From Candidatus Nitrosopumilus sp. (GTDB lineage: Archaea > Thermoproteota > Nitrososphaeria > Nitrososphaerales > Nitrosopumilaceae): 8,379 bases of DNA. Position 1 is the stretch's first letter; every line of letters begins with the position of its first letter. The stretch is from positions 1-8,379 of the forward strand of contig JAOUAE010000051.1 of the NCBI GenBank assembly GCA_029861085.1, read 5' to 3'. The position numbers and the translations under genes were made by a program. Of this stretch, positions 1 to 6,076 are shown in pieces. The notes beneath the pieces are model-generated. The model did not search any database. It was given only the letters and a program-made list of their open reading frames with translations, and had not been told where the DNA came from.

Positions 1-494
1 CTGACGAATCTTCTGGTCACAGACTCAGAGTCGCAGAAGGTGACACTGTCACCGCAGAATATGAGGACAATACATTACCAGATCCGTACACAACTGCAGA
101 TGAACTTGATATTACTGCCACTTCACTAATCGGCACAATTGTACCACCTCTAGAGAGAGCACCAGCTGCTAGCTTGAGAGTCGTTGATGCATTCGGTAAC
201 AGTTTAGATACTGTCTCCGTTGACCAACAGGTGCAAATCAGTGCTGACTTAGCAAATGGTCAGGATAGAGAGCAATCATTTGCATACTTGGTACAGATCC
301 AAGATGGCAATGGTGTCACAGTCGCACTAGCATGGATTACAGGTTCGCTAGCTCCTGGTCAATCATTCAGCCCAGCATTATCATGGATCCCAACACAAGC
401 AGGAACTTACACAGCAACTGCATTTGTATGGGAATCAGTAGATAATCCAACGGCATTATCACCACCAGTCAGCACAACGATAACTGTACGATAA
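1..494 (+). CDS. C-terminal part of a large secreted beta-sandwich protein, probably the S-layer protein (5' truncated)
   Basis: The frame is open from the left edge (first full codon at 3) to the TAA at 492-494, so about 163 residues of a longer protein are present. The sequence is rich in Thr, Ala, Val, Ser and Pro, nearly lacks Lys and has no Cys. This fits an extracellular Ig-like fold; an example stretch is PTQAGTYTATAFVW, typical of such domains near a C-terminus. The protein ends in STTITVR with no transmembrane helix, no PEFG-type sorting tail and no basic anchor, so it must be held at the surface by something else. A TTG at 174 could mimic a start, but the frame runs on upstream with similar composition. 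A T-rich terminator follows directly. The S-layer identity rests on composition and on recalled gene order in Nitrosopumilus (Nmar_1547 near complex III genes). Another large adhesin-like surface protein is possible. Confidence 0.7.
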   Translation, partial: DESSGHRLRVAEGDTVTAEYEDNTLPDPYTTADELDITATSLIGTIVPPLERAPAASLRVVDAFGNSLDTVSVDQQVQISADLANGQDREQSFAYLVQIQDGNGVTVALAWITGSLAPGQSFSPALSWIPTQAGTYTATAFVWESVDNPTALSPPVSTTITVR

Positions 495-512
495 GTAAGA
501 AACTAGTTCTAA

Positions 513-533
513 TTTTCCTTTTTTTCTTTTTTT
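513..533 (+). terminator. Poly-T archaeal terminator
   Basis: Three T runs of 4, 7 and 7 bases, separated only by CC and C, begin 19 nt after the stop codon at 494. Archaeal RNA polymerase terminates at such T tracts without needing a hairpin. This is the strongest T-rich tract in any intergenic region of the window, as expected behind a very highly transcribed gene such as an S-layer gene. Confidence 0.75.
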
Positions 534-575
534 GAATGCCTCCTAACGAAAGTTATGAACAATTTTTTCAGAAGT

Positions 576-584
576 AATATCTAT
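576..584 (+). promoter_or_regulatory. Weak TATA-like box for the 608 gene
   Basis: AATATCTAT lies 23 nt before the TTG start at 608, the spacing seen for the clearer boxes at 1580, 5440 and 7668. The match to TTTATAAG is poor, so this is proposed mainly from position. No good ribosome binding site precedes the TTG, which fits a leaderless message. The rest of the 495-607 gap holds only the terminator and this weak box. Confidence 0.35.
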
Positions 585-607
585 GAGAAGGTTGACAGTC
601 AATTAAA

Positions 608-1579
608 TTGAAATTTCATGTTTTGTCTTCTGCATTAATTGTCATTTTACTTGCAAATGTCCCAAGTTCATTTTCAGAAGAACTTGAATTGTTTACAAAC
701 AGCAAAGTCTATTCCCCCCAACATAACTTGCAAATCTATGGCAAGGCATTGCCTGAAGAAAACCTAATCGTAAGAATTTTTGCTCCAGATGAATCAATTG
801 CAAAATTTGATCAACTGACTACTGATCCTGATGGCTCTTTTAATTACGATTTGATAACCTGGCCTGCACCGTCCACAAATTTTCCCTATGGGACGTATAC
901 TGTTGAAGTAATCAGTACTGAACAAAATGGGATCTCTCAAAAAATTGATGTAAAGTTCTCATCCACAACAGAACTAGTTGACGTCCCAGTCGAAAGAATT
1001 GTCAACACACTGGTTTTTGCCCCCGAGACTGCCGCAATTGATCAGCCCCTTAGGGTATTTGTGCAGACAACAAGTGACGGTCTTTTGGTTGGAAATGAAC
1101 CCACAGAATTGTTGGGCACTACTCACGTCCATCTTCCATCTGGGGCTTCTGTTTTGCTATCAAGCTCATTTAAGACATTACATCAGGGATTGTATTATGT
1201 CGATTATACCCCTACTGAGGAGGGTACACACGTGTTTCATGTGGTTGCATTTAGCCAAGGAACCACCTCTCATGGTTCAGCTGCAACGAATGTTTTAAGC
1301 CAAGATCTAGGAGGAATTTCTGAACAAATAATTAAATTGAATTCGATTTTGGATGAAACATCTAAAGAACTTGATGTTCTTAAATTAGAAATTGAAGGAT
1401 TTGACAATACTTTGGAGAAAGCTAGCGATAAAATTGATGAGAGCATCAGCACTATTTCCACATCTGTAAAATTTATCAGCGAGGCTTCCTCCCAACTTAA
1501 TTCACTGCTGTTTCCAATCATTGCATCCATAGGAATTATTGTTGCGCTACAAATTACAATTCTTGCCAGAAGAAGATAG
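608..1579 (+). CDS. Type I membrane protein with beta-sandwich domains, long coiled coil and C-terminal anchor; candidate S-layer stalk
   Basis: The protein has 323 residues. Residues 1-23 are a signal peptide (hydrophobic core ALIVILLANV, likely cut after SSFS). Residues 24-118 and about 125-228 look like two Ig/macroglobulin-like beta-sandwich domains (for example DPDGSFNYDL and GTYTVEV in the first). Residues 234-297 form a coiled coil: every seventh residue is Leu or Ile for ten positions (234, 241, 248, 255, 262, 269, 276, 283, 290, 297). Residues 299-319 are a membrane helix followed by RRR, so the bulk is outside the cell. The start is TTG at 608: an in-frame stop lies at 593-595, the signal peptide begins here, and the ATG at 618 is out of frame. 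The gene stands between the surface-protein gene and the protease. The domain order resembles Sulfolobales SlaB, but no sequence homology is claimed. I do not recognise the family. Confidence 0.85.
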   Translation: MKFHVLSSALIVILLANVPSSFSEELELFTNSKVYSPQHNLQIYGKALPEENLIVRIFAPDESIAKFDQLTTDPDGSFNYDLITWPAPSTNFPYGTYTVEVISTEQNGISQKIDVKFSSTTELVDVPVERIVNTLVFAPETAAIDQPLRVFVQTTSDGLLVGNEPTELLGTTHVHLPSGASVLLSSSFKTLHQGLYYVDYTPTEEGTHVFHVVAFSQGTTSHGSAATNVLSQDLGGISEQIIKLNSILDETSKELDVLKLEIEGFDNTLEKASDKIDESISTISTSVKFISEASSQLNSLLFPIIASIGIIVALQITILARRR

Positions 1580-1587
1580 TTATAATA
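1580..1587 (+). promoter_or_regulatory. TATA box for the protease gene
   Basis: TTATAATA begins on the base after the TAG stop of the previous gene. Aligned with the boxes at 5440 and 7668, its last core base is 25 nt before the ATG at 1611. Transcription would therefore begin at or within a base of the start codon, giving a leaderless message. The region between box and ATG is AT-rich and has no Shine-Dalgarno match. Confidence 0.6.
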
Positions 1588-1610
1588 ACACAAGAAAATT
1601 AAATTAATCA

Positions 1611-4600
1611 ATGCCCAAAGTGGCTATTTTCTTTTTTGTACTTCTTGTTTCTTCAATGCTCACTAATTCATACGCATCAATTCCTGTCGATCTAAACAAT
1701 GTTGATGGCATTCACAATACCTTGGATTTTAATTCAGATATTGTCAAAATTGATCCTGATTTTTTTGTTGAAAATAATTACAAAAGGTACTTGATTTTTG
1801 GTACAAATTTGCAAGATGATAATTTCCTAAAAACTAATTCAATATATGGAATTAGTTCTGATGCTGGATTTTTTTATGTATCTGTTCTTTCAGACAAATC
1901 AGCATCCAGTTTGATTTCACAGGGATATCATGTTGTTGAAGATTACAAGCTTGATTTTCACTTGTCGGATAATGATAATGAAATACAAGATGCGTCAAGA
2001 ATTGGTGATATTACAGGTTCAAGTCTGGCTAAAGAAAAATATGGTGCATCCGGAAATGGCACAACAATCGCAATTGTGGATACGGGAGTGGATTTCTCAA
2101 ATCCCGACATCCAGCATTCTCTTGCACGAGACAAAATCAATCATCCCATTATGCTTGATCCTGATGGACAGGGAATCATACTGACAAACGCGACTTTTTT
2201 TGCATTTGTTGATAAAAATGAAATTATTCGAAATTACAGCAAACCAATTCCCTCTCACATGACATCCTCAGCATATGTGACACGTGATGGGGTATTCCTT
2301 GATGTATCCCAGGGTGGCAAGGGCAGTGACATACCCATTTACAATTCATTTTTTCCACAGCTTGGAAACTCAATAATTTTTAATGGCACATTGGACCGTG
2401 ACATGAAAATTGGAGATGATAACAGGAATTACATAAAATCAAAAAGTGGTGAATACCATCTTGGGATAATATACCAAGGTGGATTGCAAGGTTCAATGGC
2501 TAGAATACAGGTAGTGCCAGTTCTTTTAGTTGATTCTTTTCTACCCGGAGTTTATGATACCTTAATTCCTGACTTGAGTACTTCTTGGGAGGATTATACC
2601 AGGTTTGATTTAAAGTCAGGTGAGAAGGCAAACTATGATTTTGATTTCACTGACGAGAAACCAATTGTGTTGGGCAGTGGAAATGAATTTCTTGTTTATG
2701 ATTCTAACAATGATGGAAAAAATGATTACAGTGCAGGAACGTTTGGTGCACAAGTTTTGGATGTATATGGTGTTATAAAAAATAATTTTACTGAAATTGA
2801 TAATTCATTAAATGCAGTTAATGGAACACTGCTGCCTGCATTGGATCCGGATGGCGAGTTTTTTGGATTGATGACTGATTTTATGGGTCATGGAACTTCC
2901 AGTGCTGCATCAATCACTTCACGTGGTCAGCAAACTTATGACATTTACAATAATTCAAAAAGATATTCTATCACTGGTGTAGCCCCTGATGCAAAAATTG
3001 TTCCAGTAAAGGCATTGTGGTTTGGAGATACTGTTTATGGATGGCTATGGTCTGCAGGGTTTGAAAACAATGATCATGATTGGAAATTTTCAGGAAAACC
3101 AAGAGTTGATATAATTTCAAACAGCTGGGGGGTATCAAATTTCCCATCCTTTAAGGCATCACCTGGAATGGATGTATTGTCCTTGATTCTTAGCGTATTG
3201 GCAACTCCGCATTCTTTGGATGATGATTATCCGGGTGTAACAATAATCTCCAGTGCTGGAAATTCAGGTCACGGATATGGAACAATAGGGCTTCCAAATG
3301 CATCCCCATTTGGAATTTCAGTAGGTGCTACAACTAACAATGTCTTTGTTGGATATGGTCCTTTCAAAGATCAACCAAGGTTTGGCAATGACACCATTCA
3401 CAGTAATCACGTAGTTGATTTTTCTAGTAGGGGTCCCGGTTCGATTGGAGATCCAAAACCTGATATCATGAGTATTGGCGCTCATGGGTTTACGCCATCA
3501 AATGTGTTAAAGACCCAAAAAGATTCCAAAGACGAATCATTCTCATTATTTGGGGGAACCAGTATGGCTGCACCACTGGTTTCAGGAAGTGCAGCAATTT
3601 TAATGGAAGAAATGAAAAAGCAATCACAAGACTATGATTCGTTTTTGATTAAAAATATTCTCACGTCTACTGCAACTGATCTATACAATGATCCATTCAC
3701 TCAGGGATCTGGCTTAGTAAATATTGAATCCGCTTTGGATTACATTCACGGTGAAAATGGAGTTTTCATAGTGCACAATGACGGTTCATATGGTAACATT
3801 AAAAAAATTCTTGAGCCAGCTATTGAAAAGGTAAATTCAACGGCAATAGGATTTGAGAAATTTCAACTTTCTGCACATTCATTTCCTATGACAAGTTGGT
3901 TTGCAGGGCAGCTGCTGCCAGGAGATAGGACTACAACTACCTTTACAATTGAAAATCCTACTAATGGCACGCTTACAATTAATGTAAAACCCCAAACATT
4001 GTCCTTAATCACAAAAACTCAATTTAATGGAACGACCGATGTACGTCAACAAGACCCAATTTTGAACAATACGGATACTTTCATCCCAAACTATGTTAAA
4101 TTATCTGATGTAACTTCTCAAACTGAACTCAGTGAATTCTTTAACGAGCAAAATCCGATTCCCGATGAATCATCATTGATGGTCCTAAATCTGAATTTTT
4201 TATTTACTGACTTTATGAATAACACATCTGATGTCTATGCTGATGATCTCAAAATCTCCTCTTTGTATGTTTATGACTGGATTGACAACAATAATGATAC
4301 AAAAATTACCAGCGATGAATTGTCTATGGTAAACAGAGCTGGTTCATGGGGAACTGTTCAAGAATTAAGAGTTTCAGAACCCAATGAAAAATTTGAAGGT
4401 GTTCCATTAGTTGGAGTCTATCCAGTACCGACACGATACTCTTACTGGTTGGGTGACACAAAACTAAATTCAACCTCGATGGATTATACGCTTTCTGCCA
4501 GTTATTATGAGAAAGAAAAATGGCCTGCAATTTGGTCTGAATCTAAGATGATTTCTGTTCCGCCAAAAAATTCATCCACACTTGATGTGACATTAGTTAC

Positions 4601-5429
4601 TCCAAATGATTTAGAGACTGGCGTCTATCAAGGATTTTTAACATTTGAAAGTGATAGACATACTGTGAATGCTCCAACATCTTTTGTAATTAAACAACCT
4701 GTAATGAAAAATGACTCCACAATTTTGATTAAGGGAATACAAAGCGATGATGTTCTTTATGGAAATGGATACACTAAAGGTGCATTTGATATGATTAATC
4801 GCTATATGGCTGGTGATTGGAGACAATATTATTTTGATATTCAAAATGAATTCATTAATTCTGCTGCCATTGAACTTTCATGGACTAGTGATGACACAAA
4901 TCTTTCTGTATTTGTGATGGATCCATCAGGGCAAATTATACAAACTAATGTTCCCTCTGGGGTCTTTGGGCATTTTCTTGATTGGGTCTCTCTTGATTGG
5001 CTAGGCAATTCCATCTTTAGTCAGGGTGGCGGTTTCTTTCCGGTGAAAAATAAAGATGATACGTCAACAGTACTTTATGTACCAATTAATCAAACTGGCA
5101 CTTACACACTTTTAACACATTCAACTTTGTTTGGTGGTTCTTCAACTACTGAACCAATTACACTTGCAGCTAAATTTACAAATATTTCTTCAGAAATGAA
5201 TCTAAATGTTGAACAACCGGATATGGATATTGAATCAATTCCAATTTTTTCAGAAGATAATTCTACAACATTACCTGAAACATTACCTGAAACAAAAACT
5301 ACGTCTAAAGATGTGGTGAATCCTGCTAACGGTATTACCTTTGATATTGGTATAGCAATTGGCTTAGTCATTGGAATTATGATCGGAGTAGCTTTCATTT
5401 TGATAATTAGGCAAAAACTATCTAGATAA
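1611..5429 (+). CDS. Membrane-anchored S8 (subtilisin-family) serine protease, pyrolysin/TPP II-like layout
   Basis: The protein has 1272 residues. Residues 1-22 are a signal peptide (ending TNSYA). Residues about 58-118 look like an I9-type propeptide. The catalytic triad is complete: Asp157 in AIVDTGVDF, His427 in GHGTSSA and Ser651 in GGTSMAAP, with oxyanion Asn551 in SSAGNSG. About 269 residues separate Asp157 from His427, far more than in subtilisin; pyrolysin and tripeptidyl peptidase II also have long insertions there. Residues about 750-1195 are beta-rich extension domains. A Thr/Pro/Glu linker (about 1200-1240) leads to a membrane helix at 1245-1267 and a short basic tail. Calcium-type loops occur at 364-372 and 892-903. 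More than 20 N-x-S/T sequons are present, fitting a glycosylated surface enzyme. The ATG at 1611 is supported by the TATA box and signal peptide. The substrate is unknown; surface-protein processing or nutrient proteolysis are both possible. Confidence 0.93.
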   Translation: MPKVAIFFFVLLVSSMLTNSYASIPVDLNNVDGIHNTLDFNSDIVKIDPDFFVENNYKRYLIFGTNLQDDNFLKTNSIYGISSDAGFFYVSVLSDKSASSLISQGYHVVEDYKLDFHLSDNDNEIQDASRIGDITGSSLAKEKYGASGNGTTIAIVDTGVDFSNPDIQHSLARDKINHPIMLDPDGQGIILTNATFFAFVDKNEIIRNYSKPIPSHMTSSAYVTRDGVFLDVSQGGKGSDIPIYNSFFPQLGNSIIFNGTLDRDMKIGDDNRNYIKSKSGEYHLGIIYQGGLQGSMARIQVVPVLLVDSFLPGVYDTLIPDLSTSWEDYTRFDLKSGEKANYDFDFTDEKPIVLGSGNEFLVYDSNNDGKNDYSAGTFGAQVLDVYGVIKNNFTEIDNSLNAVNGTLLPALDPDGEFFGLMTDFMGHGTSSAASITSRGQQTYDIYNNSKRYSITGVAPDAKIVPVKALWFGDTVYGWLWSAGFENNDHDWKFSGKPRVDIISNSWGVSNFPSFKASPGMDVLSLILSVLATPHSLDDDYPGVTIISSAGNSGHGYGTIGLPNASPFGISVGATTNNVFVGYGPFKDQPRFGNDTIHSNHVVDFSSRGPGSIGDPKPDIMSIGAHGFTPSNVLKTQKDSKDESFSLFGGTSMAAPLVSGSAAILMEEMKKQSQDYDSFLIKNILTSTATDLYNDPFTQGSGLVNIESALDYIHGENGVFIVHNDGSYGNIKKILEPAIEKVNSTAIGFEKFQLSAHSFPMTSWFAGQLLPGDRTTTTFTIENPTNGTLTINVKPQTLSLITKTQFNGTTDVRQQDPILNNTDTFIPNYVKLSDVTSQTELSEFFNEQNPIPDESSLMVLNLNFLFTDFMNNTSDVYADDLKISSLYVYDWIDNNNDTKITSDELSMVNRAGSWGTVQELRVSEPNEKFEGVPLVGVYPVPTRYSYWLGDTKLNSTSMDYTLSASYYEKEKWPAIWSESKMISVPPKNSSTLDVTLVTPNDLETGVYQGFLTFESDRHTVNAPTSFVIKQPVMKNDSTILIKGIQSDDVLYGNGYTKGAFDMINRYMAGDWRQYYFDIQNEFINSAAIELSWTSDDTNLSVFVMDPSGQIIQTNVPSGVFGHFLDWVSLDWLGNSIFSQGGGFFPVKNKDDTSTVLYVPINQTGTYTLLTHSTLFGGSSTTEPITLAAKFTNISSEMNLNVEQPDMDIESIPIFSEDNSTTLPETLPETKTTSKDVVNPANGITFDIGIAIGLVIGIMIGVAFILIIRQKLSR
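5268..5291 (+). repeat. 12-bp tandem repeat, two copies, in the protease linker
   Basis: ACATTACCTGAA occurs twice in tandem with no mismatch and is followed by ACA. It is in frame and encodes TLPE twice, just before the C-terminal membrane helix. A 12-bp unit keeps the frame, so copy number could vary between strains and change only the length of the linker that holds the catalytic part away from the membrane. Confidence 0.8.
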
Positions 5430-5439
5430 TTGAATAAGA

Positions 5440-5447
5440 TTTATAAG
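5440..5447 (+). promoter_or_regulatory. TATA box for the Rieske-cytochrome b operon
   Basis: TTTATAAG is a near-ideal archaeal TATA box. Its last base is 24 nt before the ATG at 5471, so transcription should start at or next to the start codon. It lies in the 41-bp gap after the protease stop, which makes the operon separately transcribed from the protease gene. Confidence 0.75.
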
Positions 5448-5459
5448 CAATTTGGCGAA

Positions 5460-5465
5460 GGTGAG
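5460..5465 (+). promoter_or_regulatory. Shine-Dalgarno-like GGTGAG before the Rieske start
   Basis: GGTGAG is complementary to the archaeal 16S rRNA tail and sits 5 nt before the ATG at 5471. If the TATA box at 5440 sets the transcript start near 5470, this site would not be in the message. It would then matter only for read-through transcripts from the protease gene, or be chance. Confidence 0.35.
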
Positions 5466-5470
5466 CTTGA

Positions 5471-6076
5471 ATGTCGGAGCTGGGGACAAAAAAGTCTAGC
5501 GGATTATCCCGAAGGGACTTTCTAAAGTTAATGGGAGCTGCAGGCACGGGTTTAGCATTTGCTCCATTTGTCCCATTTGGTAATTTTATGCCAAATCCAA
5601 ATCAGGCATCACTTGAAAGAGTGCCTGTAATTTTACCTGATGGAAGTCATGCTAATATCAATACATATCCAATTAATCATGCTGAAGTTATTACATATCC
5701 TTCAACTGGTGATGCCGCACTTGATGCAGAAGCATTTCGTAAATGGCAATTCATTAGACTTCCTGAAGAATTAGGTGGTGGAAAAAAGGATGTTACCTCT
5801 GTTAGAGCATATAGTATGATATGCCTTCATCTTTGGTGTTTATGGAAATACTATCCAGAAGATACCAAAAAGAGAGGTGAATGTCCTTGTCATGGGAGTG
5901 TGTATGAACCAACTACTGGGACAGCCATTGCAGGTCCTGCATCAGTACAAGCTGCACCATCAAATGTGTTACCTGAACTGACTTTAGAAACTGATCCTGA
6001 CGGATCATTGTTTATTATGCCACCAAAGTTTAATGCAAACGATAATGGAGTAATTGGGTATGGCCGTTTCGCTTGA
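5471..6076 (+). CDS. Rieske iron-sulfur protein of complex III
   Basis: This 201-residue protein carries the 2Fe-2S Rieske centre of a cytochrome bc1/b6f-type quinol oxidase on the outer face of the membrane. The N-terminus has a Tat signal, SRRDFLK at 13-19, followed by a mildly hydrophobic stretch (about 20-38) that probably stays as the anchor. Tat export fits a cofactor inserted before transport. Box 1 is CLHLWC (118-123) and box 2 is CPCHGS (138-143). Predicted ligands are Cys118, His120, Cys138 and His141, with a Cys123-Cys140 disulfide; the C-x-H-x17-C-x2-H spacing is within the Rieske range. Box 1 has Trp where most bc1 proteins have Gly (CTHLGC). The ATG is fixed by an in-frame TGA directly before it and by the TATA box. 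The end overlaps cytochrome b by 17 nt, so the two are probably translated together. Confidence 0.95.
   Translation: MSELGTKKSSGLSRRDFLKLMGAAGTGLAFAPFVPFGNFMPNPNQASLERVPVILPDGSHANINTYPINHAEVITYPSTGDAALDAEAFRKWQFIRLPEELGGGKKDVTSVRAYSMICLHLWCLWKYYPEDTKKRGECPCHGSVYEPTTGTAIAGPASVQAAPSNVLPELTLETDPDGSLFIMPPKFNANDNGVIGYGRFA

Noticed and set aside
174..494. A separate 106-residue gene starting at TTG 174
   Set aside because: The same frame is open to the left edge with matching composition, and no promoter or signal peptide lies before 174, so it is the tail of a longer protein.
978..1298. Second-frame open stretch inside the 608 gene
   Set aside because: It overlaps a well-supported membrane protein, has no promoter or start signal, and its composition (rich in His, Trp, Cys, Gln) is that of a shadow frame.
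4638..4844. Minus-strand open frame opposite the protease C-terminal region
   Set aside because: It is rich in Ile, Ser, His and Asn as expected from the reverse of AT-rich coding sequence and lacks a TATA box or ribosome binding site.
6054..6059. TTG at 6054 as the cytochrome b start
   Set aside because: The ATG at 6060 is two codons downstream and is the stronger start codon; the difference is only two residues.
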